Assembly (NCBI GenBank): GCA_036346395.1
Contig: CM070599.1
Location: forward strand, 31,797,232-31,861,231
Source: Hsuehochloa calcarea
Lineage: Eukaryota; Streptophyta; Magnoliopsida; Poales; Poaceae
Reading direction: 5' to 3'
Length of the DNA: 64,000 nt
Shown here: one piece after another, positions 21,860 to 34,350 of the stretch
Layout of the letters: every line of letters begins with the position of its first letter
How positions within the stretch are numbered: the stretch's first letter is position 1
Notes under the pieces: model-generated
Databases searched by the model: none
Told to the model about the DNA's origin: nothing
The model's input: the letters and a program-made list of their open reading frames with translations, nothing else
Made by a program: the position numbers and the translations under genes

Positions 21860-24838
21860 CTCGATCAACGTTGCAGTGATTCAGTTATTGTGACTGTTTC
21901 TTCAGATGAAGTAACTTCTGTCGGGATTGGGTATGGGAAGGGACAAATGAAACAGGAAGGTTTTATTAGGTGTTTGTGCGGTTATTAATGTGGGAAGGGT
22001 TTTTTTTGCAAAAAATTGTGATACTCAATCAATTTTTGGAGGATAATAAGATAATTTTGAAAATAATTTTCGTAAGAAATCTACTCATCATTTTCTTGAT
22101 GTGAACAGTATGATACTCGGTGCACCAGAGACAACCTAGGATTTGATTAGTGTTTTAAAAAACTTAGACCTCATTTGGAATGCAGCAATTTTGCACAAAT
22201 TTCAAAAAAAAAAAAAACAATCCAATTCTCGTAGGAATCAAGAATTCTAACAGGGCCTTAGGATTTAGTTACTCCCCCTCGGCACGTGAATGGCAATGTA
22301 AAACTTTCTGGGAACTCGGGAATTATCTAGATAATTTCACGTACTACACAGTACACACTGCATATAAATTATAATCCTAAGTAGCTCTCCATTAAGCTGT
22401 CTACATTGAGTATCACCTTCATTTGATCGACACTCTTGCAAAGTCATGTCTCTCTTTCTTTGTGAGGATTCCTTTTCCCCAAGGATGTCATATCTTTTTT
22501 TCACCCAGTGCTAGCTAAGCTAGAATCGGGCAAAACTATTTTGGTTTGCTTTTTTTCGTTTGGCAGCGAAATGGACGTAATTGACGAATTTTTGGTAATT
22601 TTAGATGAATTTCGTCCAAGCGATTTGATCATATTTGATTTTTAAAATTTAAATATTTCCAAAAAAAAACTGAAAATCACCTGATGAGACAATGGGTGTT
22701 CCGATCTATAACTTCGATTTGGAGGAAAACGACTTTGACGATACAAGTTTCTAACCGATCACGACCAGAACATCAAGCAATCACTAAACCACACTTCGAG
22801 TCGTTATCAACTGTGCCAAAAACGCAGTTGACCTGACCACAAAGGTCTTTTCCTGCAAGCAATCGAAGAATACGTAAGAACAAAATAATAAGTAATCTGA
22901 AATTACAAATATGATTGAAATATTTGATAAAATTGAAATTTTATTTAGTTAAAAGTTAACTGCAAGCTGGGGATTCAAACCCAGGCCATCAGGACAACGG
23001 TGATAGGGCATACCACTAGACTATCTTTGTCTTTGTAGGTTATTCTCTTCTTTTACTCTCTTTGACCCTCAAAATCCAAACAAAACGAAAAAAATTGAAC
23101 CGCGCCATTTCCTTTCGGATAGGGGTGAAATGAACAAAATTTGGTGAAATTTCTCCAAAATTGTGAACCCTCGCTAGAATCACACCGGTTCCTTTTTTTT
23201 AGATGTAGATTCACGGTAGTCGACTGCACTCTTCCTCACCGGCCGGGGAAACTCCCGGAGAAGATTTTCCAGCAAGGCAGATCCAACGGCACTTGCCAGT
23301 TGCCACGCAATGCATGGATGACATGGTGGAGCGGGTGCAGACAAAGTGGTGGCGTTTCCACCGAGCGCTAGACTTGGCCGGTGGGAGCCGAAGCTAAGCT
23401 AGGCAGCCGGTGGGCCATCCCACGAGGCTCGGGCGGGACCCACGCGTTCTGGATTCTTCCAGGGAAGCCTGTCCGAATCACGACACCCCGCGGCCTGCGC
23501 TCGTTTCTTCCTCCCCAAGCCAGACGCCCCGCGCCACCTCCCAAAAGCAGCGCACGCGCGCACACAAAGAAGGGAGCGGTGGCGGCGGCGGCGCGCCAGC
23601 GTATAGGAAGTGGACGGGATGTCATGTAATCGTGCTTGGATTTGACCCCGAATCCTTCGTGCCGAAGGAGAAAGGTCAATCGGCTGCTGTGACCACGGTC
23701 CGCCCGGCGTGCAACTGTGCTGTAATGAGACTTCATGTGTGATTGGAAGGAACCGATAGAGTTTATTTTATTTTTAAAAAAAAACTAAACTAAACTAGAT
23801 TTCTCCCTAAGGAAATGGCAAAAAGGTACACTAGATGGATAGTTCAACGACAAGATAGTAGACAGTGTGGTAGGTCACCTGCTGTGGTATTAAGTTTCAT
23901 ACATGAACTAATTCACCTAAAAACTTAAACTGACGAGAAATGACGGACAATTCACTTATACTTCAACACTCTCCCTCGCGTGTAGGCTCTCTCGAACCTA
24001 AAATGTGGAATAGAAGTGGGCTACAATTATTTTTCTTTAATTGCGCTAATCGAGTTATGAACTCAAGACCCTTTGAATCTGATACTATATTAAGTTGCAT
24101 GTACTAAACAATTCACCCAAAAGTTTTAGTTGACGAAGAAAAGCGCATAAATCACTTAATACTTCAACAAACGGCCACAGTTAACGACAAGTTGGGTGAT
24201 TTTGCACGATAGAGATACCATTTTTATTATTTTGTTCTGTAGTTTTGTTGTTTCGTTCAAAAAAAAGTCTAAACGGCTAAAAAAGAAAGAAAAAAAATCA
24301 AAACTTGTATGCGATAGCTTGCAAAATGTATATATTCTCCACTAATGTATATATTCTCCACTCTTGGGGGGGTGAGGACTAGGAGAATGGCCTCGCCCGT
24401 GGCGTGGCCCCATGGACTCTCTTAGATGATGGGCCCCATCGGTTTGCAAAAAGCAATGGCCTGGGTGCAATGCCCAGCCCATCCCAGCTTTATTAGGCGA
24501 GGGTCGAAAAAAAAACCGTGCAATGTCTCTTTTTTCTACGACATCATTAGAAGGAGTGGCGCGTGAGGGTGACATCTAAGTGAGTCTTTGTATCAATTGG
24601 TTTCTGCTAAATTTCGTTTACACGAATACAACGACCTCCGTCGCTATCTAGAGTAGATTTTGGGGCGTAGTGGGAAAAGGAATAGGAACTAAAATGATCG
24701 GTCAGTAGCAATAAACGCGAGAATATTGACTTGCGACGCCGCTAGTCTCGATATATGGCATGAAGGGACAGGTTTTTGATATGGGGTATTACGACTGCGA
24801 TCGCACTAGGGCTAATCCAACGGACAGATTTGTTTTCC
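21860..24838. other. Intergenic, no gene recognised
   Basis: AT-rich with a GC-rich island at 23170-23640, where overlapping open frames on both strands lack any recognised domain. Contains the tRNA-like remnant at 22962-23030. Confidence 0.5.
22962..23030 (-). other. tRNA-like remnant (A and B boxes)
   Basis: On the minus strand TAGTCTAGTGG matches the internal A box of tRNA genes, and GGTTTGAATCC, 35 nt further on, is one base off the B box. The ends (acaaagat / agcttgca) do not pair as an acceptor stem, so this is a decayed tRNA or the head of a tRNA-derived SINE, not a working tRNA gene. Confidence 0.4.
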
Positions 24839-26070
24839 TTAGGTGCATACTGTTCTGTCGATTGGACAGGCATTATGAATTGATGAATAGCCTATAAAAA
24901 TACACTTCAATGTCTGCGAATACAACTTGTCAACAGTTGGTCGGTGATCCCGTACAAAGCACATACATCCAAACACCTTGGGAGGCACATCAAACTCCCG
25001 CTGACCCAAAAGAAGTTCAAATGGAGACCACATCTCAAGTATTCGAGATGGCATACAATTGAGGAGATATGTTGCCGTCATCACTACCTCACTCCAAAAT
25101 CCCTTAGGCATATTCATCTGAAACATGAGTGAACGTGCTACCTCCAACAAATATTGATTCTTCCTTTCAGCTACTCCATTCTGAGATGAGGTTCCTGGAC
25201 AAGTAGTCTGATGAACTATCCACTCCTTTGAGAGATACACTGCAAACTCCTTGTTAACATACTCAGTTCCATTGTCTGTTCAAAGAACTCGAACATTTGC
25301 ATCAAGCTGACTAGCAATTATCCTATGAAAGTCCTTAAAACACCGAAGGACCTCGGTCTTGTGCTTTATCATATAAATCCAAGTTATACGAGTATAGCAA
25401 TCAATAAATATGACAAACCACTTAAAACCACTAACAGAAGTAACTGAACACAGACTCCAAACATCAGAATGTATTAATATAAAAGGTTCATAACTCCGAA
25501 GACCAATACTACTATATGTAGACCGTGTATGCTTTCCAAACTCACAAAGCATCACACACAAATTTACTCTTGTCTACCTTTTTAAACAAACCATGGTATA
25601 ACTGACCTAAAATCTCAAATTGTAGATGTCCCAAGCGACGATGATGTAACAAAACTTCTCCTTCAACTCCTCATGTAACCACAGCCAATGCCACATCAAC
25701 CCGATCAATGTACCACAACCTACTATGCCTTATTTCAATCTCAATCCTCTTCCCAGTTCTCTTCTCTTGGAACAAACATGAATCATCATCAAATGTGATA
25801 GTGCATTTGAATTGGTCAATGATAGAACTAATTGAAAAAAGGTTGACTAGAAAGGAGGGACATGCAGAACAGAGGATAAAGCAAAGTATGGTGTGCACTC
25901 TACAGATCCTATACCCTAGATAAGCTGGGAGGTTCCATCGGTTGTTTGGACAATTTCAGAATGAGTATATTGGGTGTAAGATGTAAATGGACTAAGTGAA
26001 CCCGTGACATACTTAGGTGCCCTTGAATCTATGATCTAATCAATATGACAGTATTCATATGTGGATGCAA
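24839..26070 (-). mobile_element. Copia protease-integrase fragment, broken
   Basis: On the minus strand from about 26070 downward: a retropepsin-like stretch (IDSRA..., normally DSGA), then the segment before integrase with NLFSISS-IDQ and a conserved H-LWY-like end (25671-25898), then integrase core pieces (25280-25561: FGKHTRSTY, HSDVW; 24839-25240: CPGTSSQNGVAERKN). Stops and frameshifts separate the pieces, and the coding match ends at about 24843 without reverse transcriptase or RNase H. The catalytic Asp-Asp-Glu positions are partly visible (HSDVW, GVAERKN). This is a dead, 3'-truncated Ty1/Copia element belonging with the gag at 27784-29013 and LTR at 29531-29640. Confidence 0.8.
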
Positions 26071-27783
26071 GTGCATATACCTTACCCACATGGGTGTAGT
26101 GCAAAGTTACCAAAGGATGTGAAATCACGGGAAGTCTCCAATGTCTTTCCCTACTGTCACTTCTCTCACTGTTGTAGGATCAAGGATAACCGACAAAAGG
26201 GGGGTAAATATGAGGTTTTTAAAAAAAATTAACTAATTACAAATTTTAAGATAGATTGTCTTAACAAATCTTCCTAAAACAAATACAATGAAATAACTAT
26301 TAAGCCTTTTAAGATAATTACGAGACAATGTTGATACTAGATACAATTCTAGCCAATAAATTATACACAAGTAAATAGCTAGAAATGTAAAAGTAGAATT
26401 AGTAAAGACAAGAAATAAACCACAATGAAGACAATAATATTTTTCCCATGATACCGAAGACTTGCCGGTCTTCACTAGTCCACGTTAAGAAACTTGAACG
26501 AATCAAGTCGGCTCTATGAATTAAGCCTTGACCCTCGATCATTATCGTTGCTCTTCCCCCTCTTCAGAGATGGTGAGCACACAACCACTTCATAATCTGT
26601 TGCCGGGACTCTTCACAATCTTTTTTGAAGAACTCACCATGCGAACTTCCTCTAAAGTCGTTTGGGTGTCGGCAAGCACCAAGAGTAATAAACCAAATAT
26701 TTTGCTTGAGGAAACTCAAGTACCAACAAGATCAACTAATGATGCAATGCACTTGAATACTCTCAACTACCTCAAAATGGGAATTCAAAGCAAATGAATA
26801 GTAGAAAGTGTTTAATAGCTCAAGGGTATTCAATGAGAGTGAATATGCTCAAAATGTTCTAAGCTAGAGGCGGGTGGGGAGGAATTTATAATCCCCACCA
26901 ACAAAACTAGTCGTTTGAACCAGATTCCTGAAAAATGCAGGATTTGCAGTAATACCGTCATTCAAGCCCGATATTACCGCAGTCGAAAAACAACGGTCGA
27001 CTATTGTTCATTAAATGCACCTATTATAGTCGTTGCGAAATATGGTACTACCACCAACTAAAAACCGGTATTACCATGCGATAATACCGCTCGGCTATAT
27101 CGGCGTTACCGATTTCCAGAGAATCAAAATTACAAGAAAACACCATCTCTGGAAAAACCGTACCTCCAAGTAAAACTCGATATTACCGACTTGCGGTAAT
27201 ACCGCTCAAGAGATGCGGTCATACCGTTTTCAGATTTCAAGAAAATCTCCTAAAAATATGTTCTCTGGAAAATCCATACCGCAACTAGACTTCAGTATTA
27301 CCAACTTGCGGTAATACCGCTTATCAAATGTAGTCATACCGATTTTGGAATTCTCATAAACTCTTGCAAAAACATAATCTCTGGAAAATTCATACCGCCA
27401 GCTAGATTTTGGTATTACTGACTTGCGGTAATACTGCTCATCACTTGCGGTCATACCGATTTTTCTAAACAGTTTTCCAGGGGCGAGAACAAATGCAATG
27501 CATAACTTCTAGTTGATCAAGATGGCACATAAATAGATCCTTAAGCAACTAGCTATAATTCCTCTTTATAATACCGCATCTAGCCTACAAATTCGGCCTT
27601 TTGTCCAAACACCGAGACCAGTAAAATACTATAAAATGATCCTTAGATATTATTATACCTCTGCCTGAGCCAAATCGACCTTTGTCACTTTTACATTGCT
27701 ATTTCCATGTCATCATTTGATCTTTGAGACTTAACCTTTAAATATTTTAACAGACAAGTTAGTTCCTTAATATATTTTTAACA
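26071..27783. other. Sequence interrupting the Copia element; origin unknown
   Basis: The Copia gag ends near 27784 and the protease begins near 26070, so about 1.7 kb of unrelated DNA sits between them. It begins near 26170 (gttgtaggatcaagg, then a G-run ggggggtaaat) and includes the 116-bp tandem repeat at 27147-27485. No coding frame recognised and no convincing target duplication found. Confidence 0.5.
27147..27485. repeat. 116-bp tandem repeat rich in taccg/cggta, three units
   Basis: Units begin ctctggaaaa-(a/t)cc(g/a)tacc at 27147, 27263 and 27379. Each contains a -tattacc-acttgcggtaat-ctg/ccgct- core and a -gtcataccg- block. Shorter versions of the inverted core attaccgc/gcggtaat are scattered at 26950-27110. 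Each unit can fold on its own through cggtaat/attaccg pairs. Confidence 0.8.
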
Positions 27784-29013
27784 TTAATTACTAAAACCAT
27801 TATTAGGGGGCCTAGATACTTTCAACTGTATAGCTTGCTTGTCTGTCAGAGTAACAGACATGATCTCCTCTGTCAATGTCATACTAGCCATGGGACCAAC
27901 TCGGCCCCTTCCTCGACCTTCACCTCCATGACCACCATAATCTTCAACTCGGACTCCACGAACCCCACCTCGACCTTCATACTGTGGAGAATGACAAATA
28001 CGACTCAGATGCCCTCTCATCCCACCGTTGTAGCATTCCCTATCATCTGGTATGGCGTATGCAGATCTGACTTGATTGTTGTCCCCCATTAATCGTAGTC
28101 GAATCTCGTCATGCACCATAATCGAAATAGCCTCCCCCATAGTAGACAAGTTTGCCAAGTGAAATATGGTAGCCCTTCTGCTCTCAAACTTTGTGTTCAG
28201 TCCCTTCAGAAAGTGTGTAACTCGTCTACGTTACAGCCACACCCTGCCAACCTCAATATCACCAGCACATGTTAACTGCAGTAGATCATAGTGATCTAAA
28301 TCTGCCCACAGCTGCTGCAGTTCACTAGCATACTCTTGGACGGTCTTCTCCTCATATTTCAAAGCCTCTACCTTGCCCTGTACCCCCACCATCATCATCA
28401 CATTTTTTTGCCTCGAAGTACATATTGCTCAGCGTCTTACACATTGTCGGTGCATTCTGCAGCATCTCCACCATCTAAAAGATGGATGGAGACATCAAAA
28501 TTAGCAACCAAGCCACCATCGCAGAGTTGGTGGTATTCCACACCCTTCAATTCATGATCGCCTTGTCTACAAGGTCAACACAAGTCTCCGACAAGTAGTG
28601 CTACACCCCTTTCGTCCTCATAATTAGCTGAGTCCTTCTAGGCCAACATAGACAATTCTTGCTCCCTTTCAACTTTACATCATTTGGCATCAGCTCCAAT
28701 TTTAATTCAGATAACCCTGCAGGAGCCCTGGACCTATCATACCCGTCGATAAGAGGTCCTGTAACATGCTTCTTATGTCACCTTGCGTGACCAGTGGGGA
28801 AGTAGTATCAATAATTGTCTTCCCCCTCTCTTCTACCGCACTCATTGTGGCTTCTTCCCCCTCCTTCCTCGCAGTCTCAATCTCCTCAGGGGTTATCTTC
28901 TTAAACAACTGGAGCAATGTCAATCACTACCAAGATATGCTATGCGTATCTCCCACAGTCACAGCAATCCTTCGTGCATCAACATTCTGCTGAACCTTGA
29001 TAACTAACTTCAT
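27784..29013 (-). pseudogene. Copia gag, broken
   Basis: From an ATG at about 29013 (MKLVIKVQQNVDARR) the minus strand carries a gag_2/UBN2-like region with several stops: MVAWLL--MSPSI near 28490, a YASELQQLWADLDHY block near 28290, VTHFLKGL-TKFESRR near 28190 and the longest open piece 27784-28158. That piece has a zinc knuckle in which the second Cys is Gly (CYNGGMRGHLSRIC) followed by a Gly/Arg-rich tail. Non-functional. Confidence 0.7.
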
Positions 29014-29530
29014 GGTTACCCAAATATTGCAGGCCTATAACATCAAAAAAAAATCCGAACAAAGATTTTTTTCTTCTTCTCGCTTCTCACTTCGGCCAAC
29101 AACTATTTTCTTCGTTCTTCCTTATTTTCTTCATTCTTCCTCTACCGACACTTTCTTCCTTATTCCTTTGTCGACAACTTCCTTCTCTCCCCTTCGTCTT
29201 CCTTCTTCCTCCCCGACGGCAGCAACCGGCGCACACCCTATATGAGGTTCTTCAGATCCAAATTAAGGCAATGGTGACCGATGTGAGGGTGACCCGAAGT
29301 GGCTTCGCTTCGGCGGCGGCAGCGGGATGGCAACCCTAGGCGAACACCCCCAAGTGGCGGTGGCCCAGGCGTCCCGAGCACCGGATGCGTCAGCGGCCTC
29401 CTCCTCCCCACACGTCCCAGAGACCCGAGGTGACTACGGCCCACTGCAGTGGTGCGTCCGCGATGACCAGCAACGACGACGGTGGTTTGGAAATGATGGC
29501 GGTGGTGGATCGGGTAAGCTCTTGATATTA
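29014..29530 (-). other. Copia leader with GC-rich stretch
   Basis: Between the primer-binding site and gag. The part 29215-29515 is unusually GC-rich for a Copia leader and has open frames in several phases. It may be captured host sequence, but no gene was recognised. Confidence 0.35.
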
Positions 29531-29640
29531 TGTAGAAAAAAGGAGAATAATTATGTGTCTCTCATAGGATCTTCACACTCTTTATTTATAGTCTAAATAT
29601 TAAATCTAATTTTAACACAAAATTAGATCTGACTCTAACA
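29531..29640 (-). mobile_element. Putative short LTR of the Copia element
   Basis: On the minus strand a 110-bp stretch starts TGTTAGAGTC, contains TATAAATAA, and ends TTTTTTCTACA. It is followed directly by TAATATCAAGAGC (29518-29530), a degenerate version of the initiator-Met tRNA primer-binding site (TGGTATCAGAGC) common in Copia elements. The partner LTR is not found because the element is truncated at its other end. Confidence 0.5.
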
Positions 29641-30764
29641 CAACTCCTTACCCGATTATAATACTAACTGACCGATAAACATACTGATTGCACTGCAATA
29701 ATGGGGTAGGGTACCAACCAGCCCCTGCAAGTGTCCGTCTGTCAGTCCGGCCGGGTCAGATTCAGACAGCGCACAACAATATGTTGTGCACCTACCGCCT
29801 ACTTAGCAGCGACGAAACGAGTCGTCATTCAGTCTCTTTAATCACCATTTGAGGAGAAGGGTTGACGACAGTGAATAGGATCTTACCGACAGTACATAAC
29901 ATAGTACTAGATTGCTAATGGTGCGTGACTAACTTTGCCAGACATAAGGCATCAATAGGCAGAACGAGAAGCACGTTTGCTGTCCGCAATAGCCAGAATC
30001 TTAAAGATTCGTTACAGAAGAAACCACTTGGAAAGAAAGCGGGGAAAGGGCATGCAGAGGAAACACTGAAGTTTCAGATGATGCAGCCATTGCACGCAGT
30101 AACGCCAAGAATCACAGCATACTATCAAATGCCAGCCTAAGCGTTACCAACAACACTCCCGTCTTTTGACCAACGCACCATAAAGTCTGCCGGGAAATTG
30201 CTTCCAAATGGTAAGGTAAAGAGTTTTTTTCATATGAAGTGCCTCGGTCAATCATGCTGCAGCTTCCAAAACAGTCTTGGAAGCCAGAGTTTTGTTCAAT
30301 GGAAATCTGAAATTCAATGGTGCCATCAACACAAGAAACAGAATACCGAGGCAAAAATAAGAACAGATGCATATGTAAATTATCTGCAGAGTAAGGCCAG
30401 TTCTACACAGCATATAAATCTGAAATCCCACTTATTTTGCAATCTACAGCAGTTCTAAGTTTATATATCAATCAGGGAACTAATATGAATGACAATGACC
30501 TCTGGTGGTAAGCACACACTGTTGAGCTCATCTGGGAAGGTAACCAGGCCACGACCAAGCATGCGCTATGCTGTCTGTCAGGTCCTCCAATGTCCAATTA
30601 CACGGTACAAAACCACGAACCCATCCATAACCACTCCCCCAAGCAACCATCCAACTAAGTTAGCTAATCATATCAGATGCAACTGCCACAGCCAGCCGAT
30701 CTCAGGGGAGACAACTGGGCAATGGCACCCATGCACACAGCAGATTGCAGAGTAATCATAAAAT
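29641..30764. other. Intergenic and 3' flank of the GT17 gene
   Basis: No gene recognised. The part next to 30764 is expected to hold the 3' UTR of the minus-strand GT17 gene. Confidence 0.5.
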
Positions 30765-33086
30765 CTAGCCACTTTCTCTCCTGCAGTTCCCCGGGAGAAG
30801 ATATCTGTACCGGTCAAAATTTTGAAGCAGGTAACTAGGAAGATGAACAGCAGAATATGTATTTGGAATTGGCCCCAACTTGGCGATGATTTCTTGGAAT
30901 GTATACTCTTCAGGGAGCATATCAAAAAGATCTGCCCCTCTGCATATGACATCTTGAATCCTTTCAGGGTTCAGGAAGTAGTTAAATCTAATCCGGTCGA
31001 CATGGCTGTAAGCTTGCATTTTGAAGGCAAAATCACTTATGTAGCGGAAGCAAAAACTGCAGTGCCACCCTGAATCAGCAAGAAGCTCATCTGTCTGCCG
31101 GTAATGTGCATACCTTGTCTTCCCAGATTGGTACCTGTGTATTGATGCCCTCCAACTCTTGTCATCCAGGAAAAATTCAAATGAGTAAAGATAATTCCTG
31201 AGCTGAAGATGAAGTATCTCGGGAATGTTGTCACACCATCTCAAGAGGTCGATCGTGTGGCCGCTTGGAATTTCATCAACATCTGACATGATCAATAGGT
31301 CATCATCTTCAATTTTTGCTATCTTAATAAGCCGGTCCAGGGCAACCCTCTGATATGACTCCTCAACAAATGGATTTTCCCCCTTCACGAACCTTCCCCC
31401 AATCATTCCATATGTCAGCCGTGATTCAGCAAACCCAAATCCATGGCGATTTTCCTTGAAATGGAGGGGCTTTTTCAAGCCAGTGAAGGTTGAGTTGGAC
31501 TCAAGCAGCACAAACTCCGACACATAGGGGCTAAGTTCATTCCAGCGGAGTTCAAGGATATCAAGCTCATTGCTGAAGAGTACAGCATCAAAAACACGGC
31601 GTGGCGTCTCCCGAACTTTCCACCCATGTAACTTGCAGAGGTTCTCCATGGTGACATTCTCATGATAGTAGTGAGGGATTATCTTGAAGGGCTTGGGAGG
31701 AGATTCCCAGATTGGACGGAGGAAGTATGTGACCTTCTGACCATGCGCATATATCATTAAGCTTAGAATTGGCACACCAATCAAGAGGGCCAAAAGTGCC
31801 CTGAAATCAAATCCCCGAAGCGCACACTTTAGCCTCGACATGGTCAAAGCTGCCTTTGACACAGGCTGCAAATGAATTCATAAATCAAATAAGAAATCAA
31901 ACAAGCAATAGTGGACAAAAAAAAATCATGAAAGACATAAGAACAGCAGCTATCTGCATGCCAACTACTCCTCCACACAACTATTTACAATTCCAGTATA
32001 TGCATGTACTAGCACTCTCTATCCCTAAAGCAGGGACAAACATGGCAACAATGCAATAACCAAAGCCTGCTTACCAAAAAGATATACCTCATGGAGCAAT
32101 TGCCAAACATTAGCTTTTCACAACGCAAGTTTTCCTATAGCCACAAAGCATGGCATCAAAAGCTCATCAGAAACTGACTACTACCGCACAAAACTAGCAC
32201 AGAACAAATTAAAAATCTAATGCCACAGCTACAAGCACAAAAGCAAAAGGCTAAAGACTGTCACTCACGAATATCCAGTCACTCACAAGGTTAGCAAAAC
32301 TACGCAAAATAGCAACAGCCGAACCTAAAGCTCTTGGACATCGCAATGCCCAAGCTATAAACCGCACTAAACCAGGCAACCAGCTTTATTATTAACAAGA
32401 ATACTCACAAGTCACAACAGCTACCGGTAATGATAACCAACAAAAAGCTGGGCCTTTTCCTAACCAAACAGGGAGTAAACATTCCGCCGCAAGTCTGCAA
32501 ATTTCCAAAAGCCCGAAGTTTTCACAGCACAAGTCCTCATGATCGAAGCAAGAAAGCAGAAAAGCCCCAGTGGAGAGACTCATCGAAATAGATATTCCAC
32601 GGTCCGAAATGCCAGCCCAAAAAACGCAATTTGGCCACGTCGAGAGATTCTACCACCCAAAAGGCGTGAAGAATTCGAACTCCATAGCACCACCTACCCA
32701 ATCCCCCATCACCCTCGCCAGCGCAGATCAAGGACTACACATACAGCATGGAAGAGCAAAGGCCCCCTCTCCCAAATGGCCCCCAAATCCGACCAACATC
32801 CCATCCAAAAAATCGGAGCTTTGCAAGAAAATCCAGCACGCAGCACTCCACGCCTCCCACACCGCAAGACTAAATCGAGGCGAGGAAGCTGAGCGTGTAG
32901 CCCCGGCCGAATGCGCCAGACATCCCCGATAACGAAGCATGCATCTCGGGGACCGAGGAATCAGCCCCCCGCGGCACGCACGGAGCAGATCTGGACGGGT
33001 CAGGGAAGGGAATGGCTCACCTCACCGCACACGCCGTCGCAGATGCTGTCGGTCTTCTTGTGGCTGTAGTGGCCGGACTCCGGCAT
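30765..33086 (-). CDS. Glycosyltransferase family 17 (N-acetylglucosaminyltransferase III-like) protein
   Basis: Two coding exons on the minus strand: 33021-33086 (MPESGHYSHKKTDSICDGVCGE) and 30765-31865, joined across a 1155-bp intron (GTGAGC...TTTGCAG) in phase 0, giving 388 residues. The short Cys-containing first exon is typical of plant GT17 proteins. Residues about 45-64 (ALLALLIGVPILSLMIYAHG) form a single signal-anchor, so a Golgi type II membrane protein is expected. The catalytic region follows: FDAVLFSNELDILELR, VLLESNSTFTG, and the acidic motif SDVDEIPSG at about 216-222, which resembles a metal/nucleotide-sugar binding DXD. The animal relative MGAT3 adds a bisecting GlcNAc to N-glycans. 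Plants are not known to make that glycan, so the acceptor here is open. The frame is intact to the stop at 30765, with no sign of decay. The first-exon ATG was chosen by family similarity. Confidence 0.9.
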
Positions 33087-34110
33087 CGCAGCGCCCCAGG
33101 AACCCACCAGAGCAAACGAATCCAAGAAGAAGAAGGGGGAGATAAACTTCCCCCAAAACCAGCCGCGCGGGGGCGACTCCTCCAATGGCGCGCCGATCGA
33201 ACCGGGCACGGGAGGCGGGTGCGTGCCCCGGAATCTCCCCGGCGATCGCCGGGGGGCTGCCGCCGCGCGGGGGCTCCGGTGGTTGGCGTTGTTTTCGGTT
33301 CGTGGCCTCGGAGTTTTAGGTTTTTGCCCTTTCCTGTTACGGTGGTGCTCGGGTCTGGATGAGAGAGGGTGGTAATTCGGGGGGATTCGCGGGGTCGCGG
33401 GCGCAAAAGCGAGGGGCGTTTGGAGCCGCCTAATTATAGCCGTTTGGGTGGCCTGCGGCTCCTCTGTCCATCGCCCGGTGCTTACGAGCTGGGTGCTTTT
33501 ATCCTCACGCTTGGGTGGCGCGATTTTTAGGCTATGCAAGGGCACCCAGTTACAAGGTATGGGCTGTTTGGTTGAGGATCGAAATGAATTCAATTAAAAT
33601 TTTAGCATAGTAAAAATCTGGATAAAATCAAATAGTGGTAAATAGTGTTGTTTGAATCATGGCTAAACTAAATTTTGGTAAGCGATTTTCTTCCCCTCAG
33701 ATTGTCTGTATGTGGCATTGGATTTCATTGTTATTACCAATTTTTTATGGGTATTACTTTAATTTTGATAGCAAACCAAACAACAGTTAAATTTTATTGG
33801 TGTTACTGACATTTGGTTTGGTTTGCAATGCTAGAAAACCAAAACAACTTCCTCTTTGTATGCTGGATATTATGCCTTTTAGAATATTTTTTTGTGCCTA
33901 TTTTTTATTAGAGTAGAGTTTTGTGATCTATGGGGGGTGAAATAAAAGTCATGGAAATATTAGAGTATACTTAACACACAAAATAGTTCACACTTTTTTA
34001 TAGTAACACATGACAGCACATGATGCGTAGTGCTCCCTTGTGGTTTCTTTTTTTGCTTTCTTTTCTTGAGGCAGTTTGCAGTTCACAGGGCGCTTGGTAT
34101 TCTCAGTGAA
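33087..34110. other. Upstream region of GT17 and intergenic DNA
   Basis: GC-rich to about 33500, consistent with 5' UTR and promoter of the minus-strand GT17 gene; AT-rich beyond. The open frames here (for example 33000-33593 minus) continue the exon 1 frame but lack family similarity upstream of MPESGHY. Confidence 0.5.
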
Positions 34111-34124
34111 GGGGAATCCTATAT

Positions 34125-34350
34125 TTCTTTTTGTCTAGTTTAGATTGTGTTTTTGTATTCGTATGGTTCACTTATATTTACTTTTGTCTAGTTTAGATTT
34201 TGTTTTTGTATTTGTAGGGTCACCTATATTTACTTTTGTCTATTTTAGATTTTTTTGTATTCGTGTGGTTCACTTATATTTACTTTTGTCTAGTTTATAA
34301 TTTTTTTTATTTGTATGGTTCACCTGGATTTACTTTTGTCTAATTTTGAC
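34125..34350. repeat. 50-bp AT-rich tandem repeat, about four units
   Basis: cttttgtcta recurs at about 34130, 34181, 34233, 34283 and 34333. Each is followed by ttttagatttttgtttttgt-like sequence and (g)tatggttcacctatattta. Period is 50-52 bp with drift. Confidence 0.8.

Noticed and set aside
22962..23030. Functional tRNA gene
   Set aside because: The acceptor arms do not pair and the B box has a mismatch.
26174..27785. Solo LTR filling the gap in the Copia element (starts TGTTGTAGG, ends TTAACA)
   Set aside because: TG...CA ends are suggestive but no flanking target duplication matches and no second LTR is seen.
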